Shown here in pieces: positions 11,042-20,556 of a stretch of 64,000 bases of DNA. The first letter of the stretch is position 1; every line of letters begins with the position of its first letter. A model generated the notes under the pieces. The model searched no databases. It was not told the origin of the DNA and saw only the letters and a list, made by a program, of their open reading frames with translations. The stretch lies in the NCBI RefSeq assembly GCF_000149955.1, contig NC_030991.1, forward strand, positions 1,866,914 to 1,930,913, in the 5' to 3' direction. Origin of the DNA: Fusarium oxysporum f. sp. lycopersici 4287. Lineage: Eukaryota > Ascomycota > Sordariomycetes > Hypocreales > Nectriaceae. Made by a program: the position numbers and the translations under genes.

Positions 11042-11632
11042 CTAGTCCTTCACTCGTGACTTCTTTCGAGGTCGTCCAGGCCCACGCATGCTCTTGCGCT
11101 TCTCTGAAGCACCCTTAGCCAACTGCTTAGTCTCAAACTTGTCCAACATATCGGGCGTAATCGTGCGCAGCTTGGACTCGTGCTCCCAAGTCGATTCGGC
11201 TGGACGGTAGCCAACCCACTGTACTTGATACATGTGTTGGGAGTTTCCGGACTTGTCCGAGGGTGAGGCTCGCTTTAAGATCTTGAAGACGTGATAGGTA
11301 TCAAGGTTGGTGGCAGCCTTGCGGCCGTCCAGCTTTTCCCAGTACTTGAAGACAAGCACAGGCACCTTTTCTTGAAGACTCCACTCTGACTCCCAGGTGG
11401 TTTCCCCGTCTTGCCACTTGACTTGGATGTCTACGGTGGAGTTTTTGGTGTCAACACGGTGGCCAATGAATTTGTCAATCGCAACGTCTTTTTCCAAGTC
11501 GGGACCGATCTTCTGAGTCGCGCCTCCCTTAGGCGGCGACTGCACTTTGCCAGCGATTGGAGAAGCTTTACTCTCAGCTGGCTCCTGGAGATGAGCCGTA
11601 CCATGATGCTTGGAACGTGTAGCAGCAGCCAT
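11042..11632 (-). CDS. Double-chromodomain protein with AT-hook-like tail
   Basis: An intronless frame of 196 residues from the ATG at 11632. The upstream part of the frame has no ATG. An N-terminal low-complexity segment precedes a first chromo-like fold at residues 50-98 (V-K-W-Q-D-G-E-T-T-W-E-S-E-W). A clear chromodomain follows at about 112-165 (Y-H-V-F-K-I-L, Y-Q-V-Q-W-V-G-Y, S-T-W-E). The basic C-terminus contains G-R-P-R-K-K, an AT-hook core. The layout suggests a small chromatin-binding protein, perhaps HP1-like or derived from a retrotransposon integrase chromodomain. The family is uncharacterised to me. No lesion is visible, so it may be expressed. Three ACGCGT boxes lie upstream. 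Confidence 0.8.
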   Translation of the reverse strand: MAAATRSKHHGTAHLQEPAESKASPIAGKVQSPPKGGATQKIGPDLEKDVAIDKFIGHRVDTKNSTVDIQVKWQDGETTWESEWSLQEKVPVLVFKYWEKLDGRKAATNLDTYHVFKILKRASPSDKSGNSQHMYQVQWVGYRPAESTWEHESKLRTITPDMLDKFETKQLAKGASEKRKSMRGPGRPRKKSRVKD

Positions 11633-11850
11633 ACTGTCTCGAGTTCTCAAATGTAAAGCCAAAAAGTCGTAGGGATCTGGTCAGTCGGCGTATGTGACGA
11701 GTCCAAATAAGGTCAAAAACATCGTATCGCGCAAAACAGAGGCAATGAAACAAAAACGCTGCCAGTTGCAATTGATATTCCGGTGATTCAGCGCGTTGAG
11801 CTTTGTTGAAGTGGTTTCACTGCTGCGTTACTGCAGATGCTGATGGCAAG

Positions 11851-11879
11851 TTACGCGTGAACGCGTTCACCTGCAACGC
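11851..11879. promoter_or_regulatory. Three ACGCGT (MCB-type) boxes upstream of the chromodomain gene
   Basis: Perfect ACGCGT sites occur at 11851-11856, 11859-11864 and 11874-11879, about 220-250 bp upstream of the ATG at 11632. ACGCGT is the core bound by MBF (Mbp1/Swi6-type) regulators of S-phase genes in fungi. Clustering of three in 29 bp is unlikely by chance. Function here is inferred. Confidence 0.5.
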
Positions 11880-12049
11880 GTTAACAGGGTAAGTGCGCCA
11901 CAATCAGCCACGAGTTACATGGCATGGGTTGGGTGTGGCGGCCAATATATAGGCACCTAGGTGCCCAAATAAAATTGCGCACCCACTACTGATAAGAAAA
12001 AGAAAAAAAAAAGAAAAGAAAGAAGAAAAAAACCCATGCTTCGGTTGGA

Positions 12050-12154
12050 TCGCTATTGCTGCGTAATCCTGAAGTTGCTTATCGTTCATGAGGCTGTCGT
12101 GTACCGTATCCTGCTTTCTCACATTCAGTTGAATCACCTGGAGGGACCTACTCA
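12050..12154 (-). pseudogene. LINE ORF2 5' fragment (second LINE lineage)
   Basis: On the minus strand this encodes the first residues of a LINE endonuclease ([21 protein letters not shown]), clearly related to ORF2 at 3428 (F-Q-L-N-V-H-K-K, M-N-D-R-D-L-Q-D-Y-A). The frame ends in a T-rich tract and the rest of ORF2 is missing. The ATG that should start it lies on the other side of the MITE, at 12832-12834. Confidence 0.75.
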
Positions 12155-12825
12155 CAGTGTTGCTAATAATATGGCAATAAAGTAGTATATTGCAATATAA
12201 CCCATATGGTATGGACTTTCTCATATTGTAACAATATGATATGAAGATTTTGATATTGCAACAATATAATATGAGGATGTCCATATTGGCAATATATTAC
12301 TTATATTGGGATGTTAGTCCTGGGGTGAAATTGCCTTTTGACAGTCGCGGACAGGTCTTGCCCTATACCAACGACAGGGATACTTGGCATTTTATTGGCT
12401 AAAATGCAGCCACGCGTTGTTTCCCCGCATCAGGGGAGGTACAATTGGTACTAACCATGTTTGGCTAAACCTTCCCTGCCGACCCATCGTCACCTCTGCC
12501 CATTATCTTTGTTACTGTCGAGCGGAGACAGACTTACCGCCATACCTCAATAGCGCCTCCCTTTTGTAAAATGGCCACAACGAGAAGAGTCGTCAATTTC
12601 AGTCGACTTGGCGATGAGACTTGTGCAGAAGCGGTTTAGTGATGGGGTCACGTGGAATATATTGGGTGTATTGTCACACTGCCAATATATTGGGATCTTG
12701 GCAATAAATACAATATGAGCCATGTTCATATTGGGTAATACAATATACATCCCTTGACAATACAATAATATTGCGAGGGGATCCATATTGGCAATATCGT
12801 ATTGTTTATATTATTAGCAACACTG
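12155..12825 (-). mobile_element. 671-bp hAT MITE inside the second LINE
   Basis: Both ends carry the terminal inverted repeat CAGTGTTGCTAATAATAT. The flanks are an 8-bp duplication CCTACTCA (12147-12154 and 12826-12833), so this is a hAT-type insertion. The subterminal regions are rich in CAATAT/ATATTG motifs. No transposase is encoded. It sits exactly at the ORF1/ORF2 junction of a LINE. A truncated relative begins at 16463. Its termini differ from both other hAT families in the window. Confidence 0.9.
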
Positions 12826-12826
12826 C

Positions 12827-13989
12827 CTACTCATGCCACCTGGGGTGAAGTTTTAGGCAATTTCTACTGAATGACTCATGCGGACCGCTGCAGAGAGCGC
12901 ACTTGGGTATCTGTGCCTGGCACTTACTGTGATGGTGGCTCTCGGCGGCGCATCTTGCACATACTCGATTCTTGCTGCACGAGAATGCTTTGTGACCGAG
13001 CCCTTGGCAGTTATAGCATTGTTCCGGTCCAGTGATCTGCTCGAATACACTCGTATATGTCGATTCACCTGCGACGAGAAAGTAGTGTTCCTGTAGTAGT
13101 CTCTTGGCATCGTTGTTTTTAGTGAGGTACACCACCATGGATCCATATGTCTTAGGGTTGACCTTTCGGCTCAGCCAGGCCACTTTGGCAATCTGCACTC
13201 CATTCTCATGGCTCAAGGTTTCCATTGCTCCGGGGAGAACATTAAATTCCTGGTCAAAAACGGTCGTACGATTCATGCTATCAACTTTGATAGGATATAA
13301 TTGGTCTCGAAGGACATGTCCTGCTCAACTGTCTTGTGGATAATCGTCGGTGTAGCGTCTCCAATGTGGTCTTCAGGAACTCTGGACTTATCCACTGTGC
13401 AGAACACCGGTTCCGGAGTTGCCGATCGGGCCGCAGATGGAGATTGGCTGGACATGCTGGTGGGTGTCATCCTGGCTGCGTCTGCATACGATTGAACCGA
13501 CGACCGTTGTGTTTCAGTCTTGTTCAGCATGTTTAACTGTAGTCGAGTCTGCTCCAGCTCGCCACAAGCCTGGATAAGCTGGTCTTGGACTTGCGATAAT
13601 TCTTGTGCCGTCTGAGCCGTGGTCCTGGTGACTTCCTCGGCCATACGATCTCTGAGTTTAGTGAACTCGAGCTGAAACTCAGCCTTCATCGCTTCGGTTT
13701 TCATGTTGAAGTCCTGCCCCAGGAGTTGCTTCAAGCTCTGGACTGCCTCGACCACGCCCCCGGATGACTTAGGGGCAGTCTGCTTCCGAGCTCGGTTTTG
13801 TCCTAGAACTCCCTCGCTAGTCCCACCTTCTTCCTGCCAATCCATATCGCCATTTTGCTGCTGCATCTCCAACATCTTCGTCGTCCTGGCCATCTTTCGC
13901 TGGGGACGATGATATCCCCCGCCCGACGCATCCGGCTCATGTCCCATGACGATAATGACGTCTGATACGGGGTTCGCAACACCAGACAT
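12827..13989 (-). pseudogene. LINE ORF1 (gag-like), second lineage, internally deleted
   Basis: The first part (13989 to 13273) has a predicted coiled coil (repeated E-L-E-Q/R-D-R-M segments) and the S-Y-A-D-A-A-R motif. The second part (to 12827) has three CCHC-type fingers: C-Y-N-C-Q-G-L-G-H, C-A-R-C-A-A-E-S-H and C-A-L-C-S-G-P-H. Relative to the plus-strand LINE about 60 residues are missing between the C-T-V-D-K-S-R-V segment and the Y-P-I-K-V segment, with a frame change. The stop TAG overlaps the ORF2 start as ATGAGTAG, the same arrangement as in the other LINE. Divergence between the two is high, so they are different families of one clade. Confidence 0.8.
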
Positions 13990-14097
13990 CCACTAAGCGG
14001 TTACCAGGACTTTCAAAAGTTATAAAAAAAGGATAACAAAAGTATTCAAGAAGTATCGAGTCTCCCCGGTCGAGGGTCAAGTGCGAATCAATCGGTC

Positions 14098-14132
14098 GGT
14101 TTTTTATTTTTATTTTTATTTTTTAATTGGAG
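14098..14132. repeat. T-rich microsatellite
   Basis: A run of TTTTTATTTTTATTTTTA-type units between the LINE fragment and DSN1. Confidence 0.8.
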
Positions 14133-14258
14133 GGAGAAAAAGGCACATAACCTGGTCTTATCTCGTCTCGTCATCCATGTCATAGGCTGAAAAAAGGGGT
14201 AATGAAGAAAAACAGAGGGTATCAAGCCCGATCGTTCCAAATCCAAGATTTTGCTCCC

Positions 14259-15821
14259 TCACCCGCCTCCTTCAGGTAGAATATTCCCTAGGCTTCTTAG
14301 AACCTCGATGACTGGTATGTCCCTTGTTCCTGCGCTCGCCTTCTCCTGCTCCTCACGTTGTCGAAGTCGTAGGGCGCTAACACTAAGGACCTTATCCGCT
14401 TCTTTGCCCGCAACCAGAACCCGCTGCTCGAGCTTGTGAACGTTGTCGGCAAGTTGGTCGACCTGAAACTCGAGTGACGACTGAATAATCCGCAACCTTG
14501 GTTCTGTCTGAGACCGAACAGCGTCGAATGATGCTGTCTCGTCGGCCAGGAATCCTCTGATCTTGCCTTCATATGGATCTAAAAGATCAAAGTCTGGTAG
14601 AACAATAGGCCCAGTCTCGCCTCCGGAGAAGAGAGGCGGTTGGCCAGGCGGTGGTTTTCGTATTGCTTGCCATACCTTCTTCTCATCTTGTAATCTTTTG
14701 ATGTTGATTTCCAGTTGGGCCAGTTTCTCGTCCAACTCCATGTTTCTGGGGTTGGGCCTCAACACTACAGGCACATTTGGCCCGTCATCCTCTCGACTAA
14801 ACCAGTCTGAGAAGTCAGATCGAGCCGCAAAGTCTTTTAGCAGTTGATCTTGAATAGCACGAGCACCAAGAATAGCATTAGAATTCGGTGTGCTATGAGG
14901 AGGCTTCGCTGCCAGAGCGCGCTCGCCACACCAGGTCAACAGTTGTTTCATACGCCGAGGCTCTGTCAAGCCTTCGGCTTCAATGTGTTTGTAAAAATCC
15001 GCCGGGTTGACCTCCCGGTGGGGTATTGCTGTTTGGCCGCTCTCGATCAGAGAGCTCGCCCTTCTTCCACGGTTACCCAAACTGCTCCGCCTGTTGCTAT
15101 TGCCCCCCTTCTTTCGCATCTCTTTGTTTCTGTTAATGATGGGCGTATCGCTCATAGGCAGAGCAATTGTGGTCGACTGCACAGGCGGTTCGCGTTGCGG
15201 CGATTTATCCCAGTCCGGAGGCGGTCTAGTAGGTTTTGCGCGGGATTCGCGTTTCTTAGGCGCTCCACTGACTGGGGAAGCTGGCGCTGCTTCAGGTACT
15301 GTTTCTAGTTGGGATTCAGGCTCGGGTTCTGGTATGGACGCTGGTGCTGGTTGAGGGCCTTCTTCCTCCTGTGCTTCCCCAGATCGTCGCGTGCTCCTCC
15401 TGGTTGATGGTCTCTTGGGGACCTTGATTTCTTGCGCATCTGATGCTTCAACACTCGCTTTTCGTCTGCTACTCTTCCTCGTCGGGGGCTTTGTCGTCGT
15501 GTTTGTTTCTTTTTCGGGCGGCCCCTCCTCCACAATCGTTCCATTAGTCGTCGGTGCCTTAGCAGCATGTTGCTTCGCCGCAGGTCGTCCCTTTGCAGAC
15601 GACTTCACTGGCTCCGCCTTTGGCTCTGGCACTGCTTCCGTCTTCGGTTCGTCTGTCTTGTCCGTCTTAATTCTCTTCGATTTTCGCACAAATGCGAAGT
15701 CATCGTCGAGCTCATAATCTGTCGCCGCCGCTGCAGCGAGACGCTTGCTCAACCGTCGCCCGTGCTCGTTGCTTATGCTAATTACTTGAAGCGGCCGCCG
15801 AGTCGTCACCGGAGTCGTCAT
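14259..15821 (-). CDS. DSN1: Kinetochore protein Dsn1/Mis13 (MIND/Mis12 complex)
   Basis: An intact intronless frame of 520 residues from the ATG at 15821. Residues 1 to about 215 are disordered, rich in K/R, P and E, with many S/T-R-R-S motifs. The conserved Mis13/Dsn1 core starts at about 225 with N-K-E-M-R-K-K-G-G-N-S, then R-R-S-S-L (244-248) and R-R-A-S-S-L (253-258). A helical region with P-A-D-F-Y-K-H-I and a C-terminal coiled coil follow. Dsn1 joins the Mis12 complex that links the inner centromere to Ndc80 and microtubules. The two R-R-x-S sites correspond to the Aurora B/Ipl1-type sites known in yeast Dsn1. It is normally a single-copy essential gene, unusual beside so many transposons. 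Confidence 0.85.
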   Translation of the reverse strand: MTTPVTTRRPLQVISISNEHGRRLSKRLAAAAATDYELDDDFAFVRKSKRIKTDKTDEPKTEAVPEPKAEPVKSSAKGRPAAKQHAAKAPTTNGTIVEEGPPEKETNTTTKPPTRKSSRRKASVEASDAQEIKVPKRPSTRRSTRRSGEAQEEEGPQPAPASIPEPEPESQLETVPEAAPASPVSGAPKKRESRAKPTRPPPDWDKSPQREPPVQSTTIALPMSDTPIINRNKEMRKKGGNSNRRSSLGNRGRRASSLIESGQTAIPHREVNPADFYKHIEAEGLTEPRRMKQLLTWCGERALAAKPPHSTPNSNAILGARAIQDQLLKDFAARSDFSDWFSREDDGPNVPVVLRPNPRNMELDEKLAQLEINIKRLQDEKKVWQAIRKPPPGQPPLFSGGETGPIVLPDFDLLDPYEGKIRGFLADETASFDAVRSQTEPRLRIIQSSLEFQVDQLADNVHKLEQRVLVAGKEADKVLSVSALRLRQREEQEKASAGTRDIPVIEVLRSLGNILPEGGG

Positions 15822-16462
15822 GGGTGGCGCATTCGGGACCGTTGACGATGTGATTTTAGATTCCCGGGGTCGTGATGCCGGGAAAGTTGTCGGTGCGGTG
15901 CGGTACGGTCGGTGGTGGAGGGGCCGAAACTGTCGCGCAGGGTCAAAGAGGTGCGTCGCGTCGTGATTTACGTGTTCTCAATGATTAAAAAAATGCTGCT
16001 CAAAATGCTCAAATGCTATCACAATGCAATTCGTGATGTCGGTCAGTTTGCGGCTTCGTAGATGGTGGTTTGCGGTTCGCGACGTGATTCGCGAATCGTA
16101 TAGTTGCGTGGACTGCTTGCATATTTGGAGACAGCGGATAGTGTCGAGCACTGGCAGCTTCCTCTTTCACACACATTCACAATCTAAAAAGCGTCACCAC
16201 ACAGTACGTTGAGGGATACAGTACCTACTATGTCTACCCCAGTTTGGCCTTTTATACACTAGCTGAGCGTCAAGCCAAAGGTAACGATAAGCCTCTCCGC
16301 ACTGTAACGGGCCATTCCATCTTAGGACTAGTGCTCTGACTAGCAGTACTTGAGAGGTACGCGTATTATGGGGCCGAAAAATGGCTTACAGGTGAATTTT
16401 ACAGCCAAAAATGGACATTACATCTGCTCACGAAGTGCCTTTCTGTTCCTGGAAGTCCCCAC
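15822..16462. other. DSN1 upstream region, nothing else recognised
   Basis: Holds the presumed DSN1 promoter (GC-rich just upstream of the ATG). No other feature could be supported. Confidence 0.4.
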
Positions 16463-16660
16463 CAGTGCTGTTAATATAAACAATATGATATTGGAAATTG
16501 AGCCCCTTCGCAATATTTTTGTATTACCCAATAGGAACATGACTCATATTGTACTTATTGCCAAGAACCCAATATACTGGCATCGCGACAATACACTCAA
16601 AATATTCCACGTGACCCCATCACTATACCGCTTCTGCACAATTCTCGTCGCTCTACTGCA
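16463..16660 (+). mobile_element. Truncated relative of the 671-bp hAT MITE
   Basis: Begins with CAGTGCTGTTAATATAAAC and aligns for about 200 bp with the reverse complement of the right half of the element at 12155-12825, including the block CCACGTGACCCCATCACTA. It has diverged by many substitutions and small gaps, and lacks the other end. Confidence 0.75.
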
Positions 16661-16824
16661 CCATAACTTGAGGAACCCTACTCCGTACTAGAGTTCTTTT
16701 TGGTGGCCCACCTCACAGGAGGTAGAGTTCCCTTCAACGACAGGGGTAGAGTTCTTTTCGTAACTGCCAATCATAATCCGACAATCCTATTACGTAAGGG
16801 GCGCGCCCGCCGTAGACCTGCCAA

Positions 16825-17440
16825 GTGGTGGATTATTCCACTGCTGAGAAACCCCGCATTACTCCACCATTTTCGCGGCAGCTGCTTGAATTTGGCCCTC
16901 ATAATACGTTTTTCGAATATATGCCTGGATCCACTGCTAAACCCTCGAGGAAGGTGGCTCGCCGCCGACGTCGTGAGCGTCCAAGTACCCAATTTGAGAA
17001 AGAAAAGCTAAGTTTGTGACAGAGGCACCACCTACTCGCTTAGAGCACGCTACAGACAAACAGCGCGGGCGTCGACTGCAGCTGAAGAACGAGCGATGTT
17101 GGGTTGGGACTCTGAAGAATTCAAGCCGTTCGTCGTCTTCAGGTGATCCTAGTAGGAACGTCTATCTTTATTTTGTGAATAAAGACCAATATTTTCTGCA
17201 AGATAGTAAGCGGAGAGATGTCCTTTGGGACAATATCGAATTTAGGAAGGGGTTTGATGTTCAGAATATAGACAAGCTGGCGAAGAAGGTGATTGAAAAG
17301 ATTTTGCACCAGTCGCAGAGGCACTACTCGATAGGTGAAATTTAAGTCACTCAGTCTCAGCCTCTCACCCCTCCTCCTCCTCCTCCTACTACTACTACTA
17401 CATCAATTGCCGTCGGTGATGACATCCAATAACAGTTTTT
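16825..17440 (+). pseudogene. Unrecognised broken reading frames
   Basis: A frame of 64 codons from an ATG at 16825 carries a basic R-R-R-R-R-E-R-P stretch. It is followed, after a frame change near 17010, by about 110 codons including V-Y-L-Y-F-V-N-K-D-Q-Y. The second frame continues through one TAA (17343-17345) into a run of six prolines and five threonines encoded by CCT and ACT repeats. Continuity across the stop suggests a dead gene. I do not recognise the family. Confidence 0.3.
17369..17401 (+). repeat. CCT/ACT trinucleotide repeat
   Basis: Consecutive CCT units followed by ACT units. Confidence 0.85.
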
Positions 17441-18580
17441 GTAGCCCGCGTGCCTCTCCGCGTTAATGAGACTGATACTACTAACAAAAGGCCGCATGAG
17501 AACCGTGGCTACCCAGCCTATCACCATCGATGGACAGCCACATACGACTTATCAGTACCCCAGGCTTCTAGCCGTTACTGAGCACTGCCTTTTTGCCTGC
17601 CCGATTCTATAACGAAGACTTTGAACAGAGAGAATAGAAAAATAGTCTCGATGACTGGATGTTGGATATTGAGATTTGGAACAGACTTGACGTTTTGCCG
17701 TCACATGAGGGCTCAAGCCATGAAGTCAAGTATGAAACTGCAGTGAAGAGTATTGATGAGTTCCTTGAGCTTCTATTAGTCTAGAGCTCAGCTCCACTCA
17801 ACACAGAAGCTTTCAATGACCCGGTTGCGGGCTTGTATTTTTTGGCGGTACATTATGTTATTATCTGAGATAATCAGGGCATATTTAGGATTAGCGCGCG
17901 ATATTCCCAGCGAGAGGTACATATGTTCAGTTCTGTATCGTGAACTCTGTGGATTATACCATATATTCAATTCCAGATAAGATACGTAAGAGTAGTCGAA
18001 CGAAAACACTCCGTATCATACTTCTGAGAACTATTATGCTGTTTCAGGTCTCTAAAGTATCAAGCACGAACGAGTCAACTCGTAAGGATCCTACAGACGC
18101 TTTCTAGGACCCTACGAGGGACAGGTAAGGCACCTGACATAAAAGCGGCTTGTAAAATAGAAGAAGCTTCTGTAAAAGAAAACAAAATGAGCCAAGTAAT
18201 TCAATAAGGATAAAGAAAGGCTCGCATAACCGGAGAAGAGGTCTTCCAAAAGACATCACGATCAGTATGCCTATAATGGTAATTACAGCCAACCGGCATA
18301 TCAAGCGTCTGCGACATAGACCCTAGATATACTTGTCAACATATCCTAGCACTGTATAGCTTAAAAAAAAGAAGGAAGGAAGATGAAAACTCTAAAAAAA
18401 ACTCTAGCTACAGAGGTTATTAATTATGAATTGATAACCGACCGCTTGTGAGAGCCTTTATATCAAGTCCTTCGAACTTTTATATACAGAAATTTCATCC
18501 TTTCTACCATTTGTTATCCATTATTAAATAGTAAGGAGGCGTTAGATACGGAGCCATATAAGGTGTAAAGAGACGCCTAA
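17441..18580. other. Intergenic, AT-rich, no gene recognised
   Basis: Only short frames. No TIR, LTR or conserved motif could be supported. Confidence 0.4.
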
Positions 18581-19838
18581 TTATTCAACCACTGCGCTTT
18601 CCCACCAACAATCTAGCCTCAGCCGAAGCAGACTGGCTAGATTAGTAGAGCCGTCAGATTGTACAGCTCCATCGTCCAACTCGCGTAGAATGTTGTCAAT
18701 GTAATTTCCGGCGGCGCTTAGATGTAAAATCTGACAAATAGCGTTGTGAACAGCAAGAAGCCGAGCGGATGGGGGATCGATGGTTCGCTCGGGAGTGAGA
18801 AAGAAAGTACGATTGACTGGAAAAATACGGTTCCTGAATGGCTGACGGAGGGTTGAATCGATACGGTAGCTATTGGGCTGGTTCGTAGGCTCGAAGAAAA
18901 CTTTGAAGTTGCCAAACTGCCGATGTAAATCAATTTTCAGAGTGAGAGCGTTCCGAGAACGATCAATATCTGGGCCTTCGATAAGGTGCACGATATCGTG
19001 ATCAAACATATCAAGTATTGCCAATGCCGTTTCCTTGGATTTATTCTAGGACACATATTAGCTTGGGGTGTAGAATTGGATATTTACCTACCAGCTCAGG
19101 GTTTCCTGTCGTAGTCATCAATGAGTGAGGAAGTATATGCGCGACTTCCAGTTCCGCAAATGATCCGGGTTCCTGTTCTTTGAGTAATTGTCCTTGATCG
19201 TCTGAAGCATAGTCATATCCGCTCTCTTCAATACGGCGCTCAGCTTCTTTCATATCGAAATCGCGAGATATTACGCAACGATGTCGGTCACGAACTAGGC
19301 AGTCACGTCTAAGCGACGCCACTCGTTCCACGGACCCGACAACAGGACGCGTGCTCGTGATTCGGGAGCTAGCTGCGGGCGATGGTTGGGGCGTCTTGCT
19401 GCCAGCAGCCTTGACTAGAGTCTGATGAGTGTTGAAGTCGAATGCTAGCAAAAAAGACGACTTACGTGGAAGGAAGAAGTTGTCGACCAGGAAATCTGCA
19501 AAGGCGTTCAAGGCCAAACGAATCCCCTCTTCCACCGTTTCATCATCGAGATCGATAACTTCATCTATCTTAATATTCACTGACCCGAGGAATGCATGCA
19601 AGAAGTTGGATTTAGATTGTTCTGATCGAGCATGTTCGTACGTTAGACGAACCAGCCTAGGTCGGTTATACGGCTTTTCAGTCGACGAGGGCTCGAAGTG
19701 CTCAATAACGCGACGGAGAACACCAGCAGCCTTATCAAGTTCATCTGGGTTGAACGAAGGACTTGCGCCTGTAGAAAAGTCAATGAATCCCTCTAGTGAT
19801 GATTGGTGTCGGTGATGAGGTGCAGAAGACCCCATCAT
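18581..19838 (-). CDS. Fungal HNH-endonuclease-domain protein
   Basis: Three exons: 19838-19466, 19414-19092 and 19045-18581, giving 386 residues. Intron 1 (GTAAGT...CTAG, 51 bp) is a multiple of three, so the frame stays open across it. Removing it yields F-F-L-P-L-K-A-A-G-S-K-T-P-Q-P, the usual junction in this family. Intron 2 is 46 bp (GTAGGT...CTAG). The HNH core is L-R-R-D-C-L-V-R-D-R-H-R-C-V-I-S-R, then A-E-L-E-V-A-H-I-L-P-H-S-L, matching the fungal HNH_2-type domain of uncharacterised proteins. The C-terminal part has the customary H-N-A-I-C-Q-I-L-H-L-S-A-A-G. The frame is intact. The substrate is unknown, and a nuclease role is inferred from the motif only. Confidence 0.82.
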
Positions 19839-19966
19839 TCTCTTGGCTCAAGTTAGGAAGATGGGCAATTATGAAGAATTCGAGATCACTCATCCGACGA
19901 GCTGATGGGTTGCCTGATTTTATTTTGTGGGGAGATCTTACATAATTGATATTACATGGGGGGTTC

Positions 19967-20378
19967 GATAAGCATGTGGCACAGACAAGCATGTGGCACA
20001 CCCCACTTGTCACCTTAAAGGCGGGTTTTTAAATAATTCTTTAAAATTCAAATTAGGCTTAAAATAGCTAAGACTTTAATAGCTTATATATAAGTCTTAA
20101 AATAAGCTATACGAATTTTTCTAGATTTTTAAAGAAATTCTATATAGCTATAAACTTTAAAATCTATTTAAACTATATATTACACTGTATTTTAAGGTTT
20201 TCTATATAAAATAAAATAAATAAAAATCTTATAAAAATATTTCTTTACTAAGCTAGCTATACTATCGTTAAAAATAATTTGTTTAGATTTTTAGCTATTT
20301 TATTTAAGAAACAAATTTCTATAGGGTAAGTTATTCCTAGCTGCACAGTATGCTGTGCCACATGCTTATCATGTACGT
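19967..20378 (+). mobile_element. AT-rich Fot/pogo-type MITE, copy 1
   Basis: An extremely AT-rich body of about 320 bp lies between inverted ends. The left end has two direct copies of AAGCATGTGGCACA at a 17-bp spacing, and the right end has one copy. The right terminus is ACGT followed by TA (20379-20380), as in Fot/pogo elements. The left outermost bases before GATAAGC are altered. The body (for example CACTGTATTTTAAGGTTTT and GATTTTTAGCTATTTTATTTA) aligns with the element at 58643-59083, whose ends carry a different repeated unit. No coding capacity. Confidence 0.8.
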
Positions 20379-20556
20379 TACCCAATCATGTACCTTAATC
20401 GACTCCACTACTTCCACCAATCATATGTAGCTTGAGCTGCTTGCTTTAATCACATTGCAGTCTACTAAGGGATGTGAAATTTATTTTCCTACACTTAGAG
20501 TTCGCCTTGCAAACCCCCTAACATAAATCCCTAATAGTCAAATGTTACAATCACGT

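Noticed and set aside
11633..11662. Ten extra residues at the start of the chromodomain protein
   Set aside because: That extension starts at TTG; the first ATG is at 11632.
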